Virus record (IMG/VR): IMGVR_UViG_3300047564_006189
Span: 1 to 64,000 of that record
Source of the DNA: a virus
Strand: one strand, 5' to 3'
Length of the DNA: 64,000 bases
Part shown: positions 17,402 through 25,362 of the stretch, piece after piece
Layout of the letters: each line of letters starts with the position of its first letter
Numbering within the stretch: position 1 is the stretch's first letter
The notes under the pieces: generated by a model
What the model saw: the letters and a program-made list of their open reading frames with translations, nothing else
The model's database searches: none
What the model was told of the DNA's origin: nothing
Position numbers and translations under genes: made by a program

Positions 17402-19684
17402 TTATTGGCTTTGCCCGAGCAGCGCCTTAGATATTCGTACAATGAACGGATTATCCATCTGCACATATCGGTGAAGTACACACTTAGCTGAATCACTACT
17501 GATATTTAAGGCCTCCTTTCCAAAGACCTCCTTGATGTCCAATTCTTGTCCTTCTAACATGTTCCAGCCAATCACATTAAAATTGATTTCATTTCTGATT
17601 AATTTTTTCTTAATCAGCCTTAAAGCAATTTTTTTGATAAAGCCCGCAGGAGACATTTTATCAGTTATCACCACTATTTCCGCTTGTGACAACTGCCTAT
17701 TGTCATAAGAAATATTAATTTTCCCGGCGATAAGATCTGAGATTAAAGATCTGGGCAAAGATGGGGTAATACTAAACAAGGGCGTTTTTTCTACAGATCT
17801 AGGGTTCAAAAAAGTATAGTTGCCTATTACCCCCGCAAAATTGGAATCCGAGCCATCCGAAAGCAGAATTATGTTTTTAATCTGGGCCGTATTATGCTGC
17901 AATATATTTTCAGCTAAGCTTAGTGCTTCGAAGATGGTGGTGCCGCTCATGCTTGTGAGCTTGACAATATTAACAAACATTTTCTTAAGTTCATCTTCAG
18001 GAAAGTCCTGAATTAATTTTTCGAAATGTTTGCGTGTATTCTGGAAATTGTTTCGGATCTTGTTTCTATTTAGGCTGATCGTGTTAAGAAGGCTAATATA
18101 ATCAGTACTCAGCAGGGTTTTCCAGGAATATCTTCCGCCGCCATACGAGGCATGTAACGAACCAAACACGTTCGAAATTGCTAAATGCGACGAAATGTAA
18201 AGGTTTAATAACCTGTCATTTAATTCATGTTTCTGTTTTTTCGTATTTAGAACTTTAATAAATTTAGGCTGTCTAAAAAGTAAACCTGAATAACGCTGCT
18301 GTTGTTCTGGTGGCATTTTTCGCAGCTTGTTCGTAAATGAAGCTTGTCTGGCTCCAGTGTCCGTGTATAGCCAGATTTCGAGTTCAACATCCGCCAGATT
18401 TGCGAAGTGAACTAGCTCGAGCGCGCGGTGAACAAGAGCTGCAAGGCTTTTACGCATTGAGCCACTCCAGTCTAACATAACAACATACGCGTGATTTTGT
18501 TGGTTCTGCTGAATGCACTTATTCCTAAAGATGTCATCTTGAATTTGAAATAGGCTCGCCCGGGTTGGATCGAGCGTGCCAGTTTTACGAAAACTCGTCA
18601 TGCTGTAATTTCTGGCGTGAACCTGTTTAATGAACGCTGAAAAAAATTTCTGGCCGGCGGCTTTTGCGCTTCGATTTACAGTGTTAAAATTCTTTTTTAG
18701 CTCTTGAAATATCGGATGAGTATCTAATAATTTTGGATATCCATAGCTTGCATAGTTCTCCGGAGCTTCATTCCTGAAGTCGAGCACATCATAAATTTCC
18801 GCCAGCTCGGTTATTTCTTTATGCGTGCCAATTTTCAAGTTGCCAATATCGTCTTCTATCCAAAATTGCCCTGTCATTTTTTCATCAGGCTGCGTATTCT
18901 TATCTTTTAACTTGTCCGCAATGTTATCGTCGTTAAAGACATGTTTTTTATGTTTTTCTAGAAGTTCGTCAAGCTGGGCATTTGATAACTTCTGCAGACT
19001 GCTGCCACCCGCGCCACCTTCACCTGCTCCGTCAGCCTCGCCATCGCTGAACATAATATCACCATTTGGGTCTTGTTCAGCATCAGACTCCCCGTATTCT
19101 GCGATGGCGTCTTTCACCAGCCCAGAAAATGAAATCCTAGCTACGAGCTCTGGTTCGTTAATGAAGATGGCCCGATTGAACAGCTCAACGTGTTCAGGCT
19201 TTAAATACGTCGGCCAGTCAAAAAATTTTCCGATCGGAAAACCCTTGCAGTTTGCTGTCAGCAGATTTAGCAGCTCAATTACCTTGCATTCGTTTTGTTC
19301 TTCCTTGGGCTCCTTTTCGAATACTTCCACGAAGAGCTCAGTTCTATTTTGCTTGATCCCTGGATATTTTTTTCCAGTTTTACGGTCGACGTAGCCATCT
19401 TCGATCGCGTTCCAGACATTCTGCAAGAAGTTACAGCCACCAAAAATCTCTTCGGGCTTGGTGTCTTCAGGTAGGTTGGTGTACAACGCGTGACCTACCT
19501 CATGAACCAACAGCGCAGGCGTGTACTGCTGCATGTCGTCATTCAGCTTTGAGATGTGAAGAACTCTTGATTTTAAATCAAAGGCCGCGAGCCCTGATAT
19601 GTCAGAATTGAATCTGACGTAGATATTTTCTGCCGCGAGTAATTTTGCGAGGAGTTCGTTTGTTTGTAATTCTGATAGGATCAT
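17402..19684 (-). CDS. CobT-like protein with HExxH and VWA domain
   Basis: A 760-residue protein. The N-terminus contains HEVGH at 61-65, a zinc-metallopeptidase-type motif. The middle (~200-290) is acidic and low-complexity. The C-terminal half is a von Willebrand A domain with an intact MIDAS motif DWSGS at 405-409, followed by 'SGTTIFEAL' and 'LLSDGSDSN'. This layout resembles cobaltochelatase CobT and the CobT-like proteins of cyanophage-type myoviruses. Its usual partner is a CobS/MoxR AAA+ ATPase, and one is encoded at 29718. A joint metal-insertion or protein-remodelling role is inferred, not shown. Confidence 0.75.
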   Translation of the reverse strand: MILSELQTNELLAKLLAAENIYVRFNSDISGLAAFDLKSRVLHISKLNDDMQQYTPALLVHEVGHALYTNLPEDTKPEEIFGGCNFLQNVWNAIEDGYVDRKTGKKYPGIKQNRTELFVEVFEKEPKEEQNECKVIELLNLLTANCKGFPIGKFFDWPTYLKPEHVELFNRAIFINEPELVARISFSGLVKDAIAEYGESDAEQDPNGDIMFSDGEADGAGEGGAGGSSLQKLSNAQLDELLEKHKKHVFNDDNIADKLKDKNTQPDEKMTGQFWIEDDIGNLKIGTHKEITELAEIYDVLDFRNEAPENYASYGYPKLLDTHPIFQELKKNFNTVNRSAKAAGQKFFSAFIKQVHARNYSMTSFRKTGTLDPTRASLFQIQDDIFRNKCIQQNQQNHAYVVMLDWSGSMRKSLAALVHRALELVHFANLADVELEIWLYTDTGARQASFTNKLRKMPPEQQQRYSGLLFRQPKFIKVLNTKKQKHELNDRLLNLYISSHLAISNVFGSLHASYGGGRYSWKTLLSTDYISLLNTISLNRNKIRNNFQNTRKHFEKLIQDFPEDELKKMFVNIVKLTSMSGTTIFEALSLAENILQHNTAQIKNIILLSDGSDSNFAGVIGNYTFLNPRSVEKTPLFSITPSLPRSLISDLIAGKINISYDNRQLSQAEIVVITDKMSPAGFIKKIALRLIKKKLIRNEINFNVIGWNMLEGQELDIKEVFGKEALNISSDSAKCVLHRYVQMDNPFIVRISKALLGQSQ

Positions 19685-19770
19685 TTTATTTCTTTAAGGA
19701 TTAGGCTTCTACCCTTTTCACTGCCTTTTAGATGTCTGTTTCGATATTTGTAGGACTTGAGAATTTGCAT
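19681..19770 (-). CDS. Possible 29-aa basic leader peptide
   Basis: A 29-codon frame (MQILKSYKYRNRHLKG...) starts 20-odd nt after an extended -10 promoter. Its stop overlaps the start of the CobT-like gene as ATGA, the coupling style seen throughout this genome. No clear Shine-Dalgarno is visible. It is strongly basic. It could be a real micro-gene or chance. Confidence 0.3.
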   Translation of the reverse strand: MQILKSYKYRNRHLKGSEKGRSLILKEIK

Positions 19771-19796
19771 TTGGTTACTGATAAAAGTTATACGAA

Positions 19797-19802
19797 ATTA
19801 TA
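19797..19802 (-). promoter_or_regulatory. Extended -10 promoter candidate before the CobT-like gene
   Basis: Minus-strand TGTGATATAAT overlaps the last codons of the gene at 19798. The extended -10 (TGnTATAAT) matches the early-promoter pattern of the window. The -35 is weak (TTGGAC at 20 nt). Confidence 0.4.
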
Positions 19803-20130
19803 TCACACACGTTGAGCTATGTGTCCAAGCCAAATTTTTGTTGATCATTTTTGAAAGATGAACTGCGATTCCGACTGGGTCGAATCCTCTTTGTTTTTCT
19901 TTGCCATATTCCCTTGTTACGGAGAGCCAAAGTTCTTCACCGCCTTTACCGCCAAAGACGTTGCCATTTTCAAAATCTTCACACTCCAACATCATTTGTT
20001 CAACACACTGCTTTACTACTAATCTGCAAAATTCATTAACTGCTTCTACGTCTTTCGAATCTGGTTCATTGAGGTAAAGATGATAATCAAGACCTGCTTC
20101 ACACGCAAGCTTCAAGATCAAATCATTCAT
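19798..20130 (-). CDS. FAELIVxxC-family small protein, long variant
   Basis: A 110-residue protein beginning MNDLILKLACEAGL with 'VNEFCRLVVKQCVEQM' in the centre. These match the start and core of the small-protein family that fills this array. The C-terminal third differs from the usual HFGVEE ending, so it may have a fused or replaced tail. Its start overlaps the upstream gene's stop (ATGA). Function unknown. Confidence 0.6.
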   Translation of the reverse strand: MNDLILKLACEAGLDYHLYLNEPDSKDVEAVNEFCRLVVKQCVEQMMLECEDFENGNVFGGKGGEELWLSVTREYGKEKQRGFDPVGIAVHLSKMINKNLAWTHSSTCVI

Positions 20131-20363
20131 GGCAGTTTAATTCCTAGTGTGTCGGGGCTGTAATCAATCCAGCGTTTATCTCCATCCTCATAGAGATATG
20201 CATCGTCATCGCATATTTGGAACATGAGAGCATAAAGCTCAATGTCATACTCTTTACACATTGAAAGCTTCACTTCATCATACACCCTAACTTTGAATTT
20301 TCCATCACCAGCATACACAAGGCTGCACCACCGGCCATTGGCATTTTCTGTCTTCAACTTCAT
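20127..20363 (-). CDS. Small hypothetical phage protein
   Basis: A 78-residue protein starting MKLKTENANGRWCSLVYAGD. It appears to be a compact alpha/beta protein with many aromatic and acidic residues. It is linked by 4-nt overlaps to genes on both sides, so it is part of a co-translated early operon. Family not recognised. Confidence 0.55.
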   Translation of the reverse strand: MKLKTENANGRWCSLVYAGDGKFKVRVYDEVKLSMCKEYDIELYALMFQICDDDAYLYEDGDKRWIDYSPDTLGIKLP

Positions 20364-20593
20364 TCTCCTTTATCAATAACGGCCGCAGACAATTGTGCCA
20401 CACTGTTCCTAATTCCTAATATTGAATTTCGGTGCTCAATAACTTCTTCTGTTTCATTCAAGATATTATCGGCCACGCACCACGCACCAACGTATTCAAT
20501 CTGGCCACGCCCTGCTTTTACGCCAAGCGCGACTGCTTGCGCAAGCAAATCCCTTAAAGAGATTTTATCGTCAATAATTCTATTTTCAATCAT
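20360..20593 (-). CDS. Small hypothetical phage protein
   Basis: A 77-residue, mostly helical protein (MIENRIIDDKISLRDLLAQA...). It is the first gene after a promoter candidate and overlaps the next gene by 4 nt. Family not recognised. Confidence 0.55.
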   Translation of the reverse strand: MIENRIIDDKISLRDLLAQAVALGVKAGRGQIEYVGAWCVADNILNETEEVIEHRNSILGIRNSVAQLSAAVIDKGE

Positions 20594-20637
20594 GGGCAGT
20601 CTCCATAATCAAGTTACATGACTTAACATATCATGAT

Positions 20638-20665
20638 TGTATATCAGAAACTAATTCTTGTACAC
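20638..20665 (-). promoter_or_regulatory. Early promoter candidate
   Basis: Minus-strand GTGTAC, 16-nt spacer, then TATACA preceded by TGA (extended -10 form TGnTATACA). It lies about 45 nt before the gene starting at 20593, in a 117-nt gap that has no other feature. Confidence 0.45.
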
Positions 20666-20710
20666 TGCCTATTGTTTCGAATGTGGTAAAATCACACGTG
20701 TTGCGAGGCG

Positions 20711-20989
20711 TTACGCCCCTACGCCCAATGAATCACTGTCGTCGTGCCGATCATCATAGATTGTAAAAGAGAAGCCATAACCTGCTAAGGCCAGCCACAC
20801 CGAAAGCCGTGGGGCATGATTGCCCTTGATTGCGGCTTCTACTTCAATCATAGATACAATTTCAGTGTCTTTGAATAGAACTAATTCCCAATGTTTGTGT
20901 GATACCGGCAGTGACCCGTTATAATCACGCTGTTTGAAGTCATACTTATTTGAAAATGGATTCGTAATTGTTAAATTAAATTTTAACAT
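20711..20989 (-). CDS. Small hypothetical phage protein
   Basis: A 92-residue protein starting MLKFNLTITNPFSNKYDFK. It contains 'HKHWELVLFKDTEIVSMIEVEA' and 'LSVWLALAGYGFSFTIYDDR', a pattern suggesting a small beta-sheet protein. I do not recognise a characterised family. The ribosome site is AAGG. Confidence 0.55.
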   Translation of the reverse strand: MLKFNLTITNPFSNKYDFKQRDYNGSLPVSHKHWELVLFKDTEIVSMIEVEAAIKGNHAPRLSVWLALAGYGFSFTIYDDRHDDSDSLGVGA

Positions 20990-21038
20990 TATTTCGCCTT
21001 CGTTAAATAATGATATTTTTGGTTGTTTCTAACTGAGC

Positions 21039-21281
21039 TTAATACGGTCTAGGACCTGGCCAAGGTCCGGCCCGCCCTTTTGTGTAATAGTCCCATTCCT
21101 GCCTGTCCCACTGTTCATTGCGCATTTTTACCCAATCTGTGAATTCAATGTAATCAACATCTGATTTTGGGTCTTTATAACAATATGGATCATAGCTGCC
21201 GCACGTTTTTGCGTCTAACGTATCATGGTCTATCTCAAAAACCATGTTATTCGTGCAACATCTAACGAGCAATTTTCTCAT
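21039..21281 (-). CDS. Small hypothetical phage protein
   Basis: An 80-residue protein starting MRKLLVRCCTNNMVFEID. It has four cysteines and a Pro/Gly-rich end (GPWPGPRPY). Its start overlaps the stop of the gene at 21278 by 4 nt. Function unknown. Confidence 0.55.
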   Translation of the reverse strand: MRKLLVRCCTNNMVFEIDHDTLDAKTCGSYDPYCYKDPKSDVDYIEFTDWVKMRNEQWDRQEWDYYTKGRAGPWPGPRPY

Positions 21282-21550
21282 TCTTCGCTATCTTTAAGAC
21301 CAAAGTTTTTAATATGATATAGCGCATCTACTATGCCACCATTACAACCTTTAAGATATGCCTTGTTAACAGGATCTTGTTGTGCTTCAATCACCTCGTC
21401 ATCAATTAATTCTTGTCTGACCTGATTGTATATTTCAACAATCAGCAAATCAGCAATCCGTTCAGCAAAAGGCACGGGATTTCCAAATTCTGGGCTCACC
21501 ATAGGATCATCCCAGGCCTGTTCTGCAATTTTTCTAATTCGTTCATTCAT
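21278..21550 (-). CDS. FAELIVxxC-family small protein, divergent
   Basis: A 90-residue protein that begins MNERIRKIAEQAW like the family, then has 'FAERIADLLIVEIYNQVRQ' in the core position but lacks the usual cysteine. It ends 'NFGLKDSEE', a degenerate form of the HFGVEE tail. It overlaps both neighbours by 4 nt. Confidence 0.6.
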   Translation of the reverse strand: MNERIRKIAEQAWDDPMVSPEFGNPVPFAERIADLLIVEIYNQVRQELIDDEVIEAQQDPVNKAYLKGCNGGIVDALYHIKNFGLKDSEE

Positions 21551-21786
21551 TTTTCAACTCCAAAATGTTTTTTAATCTTATCACCAGCAAATTTAAACTC
21601 ATATCCACTGTAGCACTCACCGGCTGAGCAACGATAAACGATATCAGCGCATCGCTGAACGATCAATTCGGCAAACTTTTCCAAGTCAACGCCATCCTCG
21701 TTGTGTTTGTCTTTAGCAAAAAACATGCCAAACTTGTCATCAGTCATACCAGCCTGTTCTGCAAGTTCTTTAATTAATTCGTTCAT
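21547..21786 (-). CDS. FAELIVxxC-family small protein
   Basis: A 79-residue typical member: MNELIKELAEQAGM, then LEKFAELIVQRCADIVYRC, and the tail KIKKHFGVEK. This three-part layout (N-terminal helix, core helix with invariant Cys, C-terminal FGVEE) defines the family here. It sits between two other members with 4-nt overlaps. No function is known to me. Confidence 0.7.
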   Translation of the reverse strand: MNELIKELAEQAGMTDDKFGMFFAKDKHNEDGVDLEKFAELIVQRCADIVYRCSAGECYSGYEFKFAGDKIKKHFGVEK

Positions 21787-21992
21787 TCTTCAACTCCAAG
21801 ATAATCCTTCATGGCTTGATGAATCATATAACTCCTATCGGCTTTTTCCAAATTATATTGTCTGGCAAATTCAGCACATTCGCCAACAATCAACTCAGTG
21901 AATTTTAGGATAAATTCGTCAGTCAGTAGACCAGTATCATAGTCAGTGTATTCACCTGCACAGTTAGCAAGTTCTCTAATTCGTTTGTTCAT
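21783..21992 (-). CDS. FAELIVxxC-family small protein
   Basis: A 69-residue member: MNKRIRELANCAGEYTD, then FTELIVGECAEFARQY, and the tail DYLGVEE. I chose the ATG at 21992 because GGAG stands 6 nt upstream; the longer frame would need a TTG start. It overlaps the gene upstream by 4 nt. Confidence 0.7.
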   Translation of the reverse strand: MNKRIRELANCAGEYTDYDTGLLTDEFILKFTELIVGECAEFARQYNLEKADRSYMIHQAMKDYLGVEE

Positions 21993-22123
21993 TCGATGCT
22001 CCAAATATATGACGGCGGAAGCCCAGCAAGACTATTTCTAACCTGTTCGTAGGTGCCATATCGTTGAAAGTTATTGCTGGAATAACCATTCCAAACTCGC
22101 ACAGTCCAATTTCTTTCATTCAT
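21989..22123 (-). CDS. 44-aa small protein in the array
   Basis: Frame MNERNWTVRVWNGYSSNNFQ, ending WSIE with a stop that overlaps the next start (ATGA). It is preceded by GGTAGATCAAA. It resembles the 52-residue protein at 26712 (both start with a short 'RxVxVWN' segment and are aromatic-rich), which supports its being real. Confidence 0.5.
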   Translation of the reverse strand: MNERNWTVRVWNGYSSNNFQRYGTYEQVRNSLAGLPPSYIWSIE

Positions 22124-22139
22124 TTTGATCTACCCGCCG

Positions 22140-22649
<510 letters not shown>

Positions 22650-22666
<17 letters not shown>

Positions 22667-22727
22667 TTGTCTGCCCCTCCACTTTGGCAATGGCTGCGCC
22701 TGTAAGTTCAAATGTTTTGATTTTCAT
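22650..22727 (-). CDS. 25-aa DUF2591-like N-terminal fragment
   Basis: A 25-codon frame MKIKTFELTGAAIAKVEGQT... starts just after the DUF2591-like gene. It looks like the first residues of that family (MKIK..ELTGAAL...) joined to unrelated sequence, so it is probably a remnant of a second copy. It overlaps the start of the next gene. Confidence 0.35.
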
Positions 22728-23092
22728 TCCAGTCCCTCCGGTACATCTACTTCATCACCCAACTTTGATGCCACATAGCAGCGCATGGCGGCAATCAGTG
22801 GCGTCGGACCCCAATATTCGTAACCTGGCCCTTTGTATTGAATTGCCCACCACTTGCTGTTTAATACGTATCCAGGATCCGAACCAAGCTCCATGAACTC
22901 ACGCTCAATGATCGGTCCACCTTGAGACCAGTCGGTGGTGTAGTTGAAATCGCATAGACCAATCAAGCCGTACCCGCCTTTGCGGGGTGGCAGCATCTTC
23001 TCAGTGCGCGGGTCGTAGTCTGTGAACCCTTCACACGTTGCCACCAACCAGTTGATCTGGATGGAGGTTGCTTCACTTACTTTGATCTTCAT
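22724..23092 (-). CDS. DUF2591-like prophage protein
   Basis: A 122-residue protein: MKIKVSEATSIQINWLVATC, 'TDWSQGGPIIERE', 'GPTPLIAAMRCYVASKLGDE'. This pattern is characteristic of DUF2591 proteins in prophages and phages of Gammaproteobacteria and Betaproteobacteria; their function is unknown. It lies within a GC-rich island that interrupts the AT-rich small-gene array, so it looks acquired together with the next gene. Confidence 0.75.
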   Translation of the reverse strand: MKIKVSEATSIQINWLVATCEGFTDYDPRTEKMLPPRKGGYGLIGLCDFNYTTDWSQGGPIIEREFMELGSDPGYVLNSKWWAIQYKGPGYEYWGPTPLIAAMRCYVASKLGDEVDVPEGLE

Positions 23093-23153
23093 GCTTACCT
23101 CATTCGTTTCTGTTTGAGACAGTTCTCTGTTTCAAGTTTTTAAACGCGTTCGT

Positions 23154-23245
23154 TCATTCATGAACTCCAAAATGTTCTTCCACTTTAGCATCCAACACTA
23201 ATAAACACTTCACAGCTTGATCAAGACATCCGGCCTGGCCGTTGC
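23154..23245 (-). pseudogene. Remnant of a FAELIVxxC-family gene
   Basis: One frame reads ...AVKCLLVLDAKVEEHFGVHE then stop, matching the family's C-terminal signature, but it has no family-like N-terminus or start. The stop overlaps an ATG that opens 'MNER' (the usual family start), and that closes after five codons. This looks like the scar of one truncated member plus the stub of the next, next to the GC-rich cassette. Confidence 0.4.
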
Positions 23246-23356
23246 ACAAGTTCGTTCAACCCGACCTTCATACAAGTAAGGAACACGTTCGCAATAGCGT
23301 TTTGCCAGGATTCGAACGATAAACAATGGCAAAATTTCGGTCCACTTACTCAGCAT
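23210..23356 (-). CDS. 48-aa small protein
   Basis: Frame MLSKWTEILPLFIVRILAKRYCERV... has a good ribosome site (TAGGAGTTATCT). It has a short hydrophobic stretch followed by basic residues. It overlaps the family remnant in another frame. No family is recognised; it could be a fusion by-product of the decayed member. Confidence 0.4.
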   Translation of the reverse strand: MLSKWTEILPLFIVRILAKRYCERVPYLYEGRVERTCATARPDVLIKL

Positions 23357-23442
23357 AGATAACTCCTAGTTAGCACAAGTGCTGGGTTGATCTTGAATAG
23401 GTCCTTAAGACGCCATGCATACCATTCACGTGCAACTGACAT
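23350..23442 (-). CDS. Possible 30-aa peptide
   Basis: Frame MSVAREWYAWRLKDLFKINPA... ends 7 nt inside the next gene. The longer version of the frame would begin inside the promoter region, so I prefer the internal ATG. The ribosome site is weak. Confidence 0.25.
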   Translation of the reverse strand: MSVAREWYAWRLKDLFKINPALVLTRSYLC

Positions 23443-23470
23443 CTTCAGACAATTATTCAACAAGGCTATT

Positions 23471-23499
23471 GTAATACAAACGTGGCATATTGTATACAA
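23471..23499 (-). promoter_or_regulatory. Minus-strand promoter candidate in the divergent gap
   Basis: Minus-strand TTGTAT, 17-nt spacer, TATTAC. It points leftward from the gap between the leftward small genes and the rightward ADP-ribosyltransferase gene. The -10 is imperfect. Confidence 0.35.
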
Positions 23500-23574
23500 C
23501 TTATTACAATTAATTAATGACAGACATTTCAAGTCATGAAACTAGCCTTGTTCTACCATTCAGCCCGCCTGCTT

Positions 23575-23583
23575 TAATAAATA
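23575..23583 (+). promoter_or_regulatory. Late-promoter-like box on the plus strand (TAATAAATA)
   Basis: Plus-strand TAATAAATA lies 38 nt before the ATG of the ADP-ribosyltransferase-like gene. This is the same variant seen before the fibre genes on the minus strand. Confidence 0.4.
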
Positions 23584-23620
23584 GATCAACTTCTGAATTG
23601 ATTGGGGCATAAGCATAAAA

Positions 23621-24163
23621 ATGTTGTTATGTGAATTATTCGAAAGCAGTGAAACATGGTACCATGGTTCATCAGCGGAAATACAACAGTTCAATCTTGA
23701 TAGTGTTGGTAAACCTGGTGCGACAGATCAAGAAGGTCCTGGGATTTATCTGACAAGCTCAATCGAGGATGCGCTGCATTATGGCAAATTTATTCACGCC
23801 GTGAAAACAGTTAGAGCACCACGACTGGTTCCAGAGAAAAAATCTTTCACAACAGCAACAATTAAAAAGCTAATCGAGCTATCTCCAGATAAAGAAGAGG
23901 CGCTCCTGGGCTGGGATGAGAATCCAGTAACTGCTGCTTCTAAAGCATCAAGCGCGATCTACGATAGGTGGGGTCCTAATAACTTTCGTGAAATGCTTGA
24001 ACAAGTATGGTACGACTTTTACCTAGAAAGCCCAAAGGCATGGTTAGATATTTTAAGCAAAAATCTCAACTATGATGGTTTTGTTCTGCAAAGGACTGGA
24101 GTTAAACATTTCATCTGTTTTAATCCTGAGATTTTAGAAATTACTGAAGTGATTCAGTACTAA
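23621..24163 (+). CDS. Putative ADP-ribosyltransferase (ART, polyvalent type)
   Basis: A 180-residue protein and the only sizeable gene on the plus strand. The N-terminus has 'TWYHGSS' and 'GPGIYLTSSIEDALHYG', which fits the H and Y motifs of ADP-ribosyltransferases of the PARP-like/polyvalent-protein type. The C-terminus 'NYDGFVLQRTGVKHFICFNPEIL' matches their usual ending. Such enzymes use NAD+ to modify proteins, as the T4 Alt/Mod enzymes do to host RNA polymerase, although those belong to the R-S-E class. A takeover or defence role is inferred. The catalytic Glu cannot be assigned by eye. Confidence 0.6.
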   Translation: MLLCELFESSETWYHGSSAEIQQFNLDSVGKPGATDQEGPGIYLTSSIEDALHYGKFIHAVKTVRAPRLVPEKKSFTTATIKKLIELSPDKEEALLGWDENPVTAASKASSAIYDRWGPNNFREMLEQVWYDFYLESPKAWLDILSKNLNYDGFVLQRTGVKHFICFNPEILEITEVIQY

Positions 24164-24193
24164 CTTCAGCATCCAGTTATCTCAGGAATCTTG

Positions 24194-24475
24194 TCATTTA
24201 TCATCACTCAACGCAAGTAAAACTTTCCCGTTGAGACGGGCCCTGGCAGACCTGGCATATTCTGAGATGTTGCCGCATTTGTCTTCCCAGCGAAGCAAGC
24301 TGCGAGCGGTATAACCAATATCAAGTTTATTTTCGCAAGTGGCTTCTTGATTCAGAACACCATTCAGAAACACGCGAACATGATAAACGCCGTTGATGCA
24401 ACGAACAGTAACTTCATGCTCGCACTCGCCAACAATGCAACGTTGGATTCGGAGAATTTGTTTGTAGCGTTCCAT
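24194..24475 (-). CDS. Small hypothetical phage protein
   Basis: A 93-residue protein starting MERYKQILRIQRCIVGECEHE. It appears to be a small beta-rich domain ('YHVRVFLNGVLNQEATCENK') followed by a basic helix. It has its own sigma70-like promoter and a short leader that resembles that of the gene at 24902. Family not recognised. Confidence 0.55.
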   Translation of the reverse strand: MERYKQILRIQRCIVGECEHEVTVRCINGVYHVRVFLNGVLNQEATCENKLDIGYTARSLLRWEDKCGNISEYARSARARLNGKVLLALSDDK

Positions 24476-24508
24476 GATATCACCTGCAGCATGTCTTACG
24501 ATAGGATG

Positions 24509-24538
24509 ATTATATCAACAGCATGCTAATTTGTACAA
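24509..24538 (-). promoter_or_regulatory. Early sigma70-like promoter with duplicated leader
   Basis: Minus-strand TTGTAC, 18-nt spacer, TATAAT with extended TG. The 26 bases at 24494-24519, covering the -10 and the first transcribed bases, are identical to 24924-24949. Confidence 0.7.
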
Positions 24539-24551
24539 TACTTTCAAAAAT

Positions 24552-24902
24552 TTAGATCATCTCAAATTTGATCTGGAAACCAGCCTCTTCCAGAGCCTCC
24601 ATCCAATCGTTGAGCTTGGCGATATGTTCATCCGCTTCACATACGGTTTCAAATCCTACAGGTTCACCTTCACCGAAGATATCATCACCCGCAAAAACTG
24701 GTTCAACACGCTCTACGCGTCGATCTTGAATCCACTCGATGTACGCCTGCGCAGGGCAGGCTGCTGCAAGAATGCGCTCAGTTGTTTCGGTTGGAGTTTG
24801 CCAGGCATCGAACTTGCGGCGCTGAATCTCATTACCACGGCTACCATCTTTCTTGATGAATGCAATCTCGCGTTCTGCCACGATGAAGACGTTCATGCTC
24901 AT
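24552..24902 (-). CDS. Small hypothetical phage protein
   Basis: A 116-residue acidic protein starting MSMNVFIVAEREIAF. GGAG stands 8 nt before the ATG, and a near-consensus promoter lies upstream. A longer frame on the opposite strand is a shadow. Family not recognised. Confidence 0.6.
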   Translation of the reverse strand: MSMNVFIVAEREIAFIKKDGSRGNEIQRRKFDAWQTPTETTERILAAACPAQAYIEWIQDRRVERVEPVFAGDDIFGEGEPVGFETVCEADEHIAKLNDWMEALEEAGFQIKFEMI

Positions 24903-24938
24903 GATATCAACTCCTACAGAATTTCTTACGATAGGATG

Positions 24939-24967
24939 ATTATATCAACTTGTGCTGAGGTTGTAAA
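24939..24967 (-). promoter_or_regulatory. Early sigma70-like promoter with duplicated leader
   Basis: Minus-strand TTTACA, 17-nt spacer, TATAAT (extended TG). It shares 26 identical bases (24924-24949) with the promoter 430 nt downstream, so the two promoter-leader units are duplicates. Confidence 0.75.
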
Positions 24968-24973
24968 CTAGTT

Positions 24974-25186
24974 TTATTCTTCAACGCCAAAATATCTTTC
25001 AATCTGTTCAATCAATTTAGGTCGACTAACAAACTCACCGCCAGCACCGACAATATCAATACATTTCTCAACAATCAATTCTGCAAATTTTTCTGCCACC
25101 TGCAAGTTGGTTGTTGAGAAGCCATACTCTTGTCCTGCGTTCAGCAGCGCAGCTTCATACATCTCCTGGAGTTCTTGCTTCTTCAT
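24974..25186 (-). CDS. FAELIVxxC-family small protein
   Basis: A 70-residue member: MKKQELQEMYEAALLNAGQE, core AEKFAELIVEKCIDIVG, tail IERYFGVEE. The gene upstream overlaps it by 4 nt (ATGA). Confidence 0.7.
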   Translation of the reverse strand: MKKQELQEMYEAALLNAGQEYGFSTTNLQVAEKFAELIVEKCIDIVGAGGEFVSRPKLIEQIERYFGVEE

Positions 25187-25362
25187 TCAATATTCCCTTT
25201 TAGATCTAGCAATTTATTTAAAATTGCAGCATCCCACGGATTGCCCTTACATATGGCGTAAATTTGTTCAATACGCTCGGTCGAAACATTAGGATCCAAT
25301 TCTCTAATTAGCTCTTCCGCAATCGCAAAGTTGAATGCTTCTTGCAGCTCATCATTCAACAT
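25183..25362 (-). CDS. 59-aa small protein
   Basis: Frame MLNDELQEAFNFAIAEELIRE..., a helical acidic protein. Its stop overlaps the next start (ATGA) and its start overlaps the end of the Pth2-like gene. This tight packing supports it as a real gene. Family unknown. Confidence 0.5.
   Translation of the reverse strand: MLNDELQEAFNFAIAEELIRELDPNVSTERIEQIYAICKGNPWDAAILNKLLDLKGNIE

Noticed and set aside
18825-19394. 189-codon plus-strand frame
   Set aside because: It lies wholly inside the VWA protein gene, lacks a ribosome site and has a biased composition typical of an antisense shadow.
23290-23345. tRNA-like GGATTCGAAC sequence
   Set aside because: The arms of a TpsiC stem do not pair around the loop and no acceptor or anticodon stem is found nearby; it lies in a small coding frame.
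24531-24971. 146-codon plus-strand frame
   Set aside because: It covers two minus-strand promoters and the complete gene at 24552, which has a good ribosome site and promoter.
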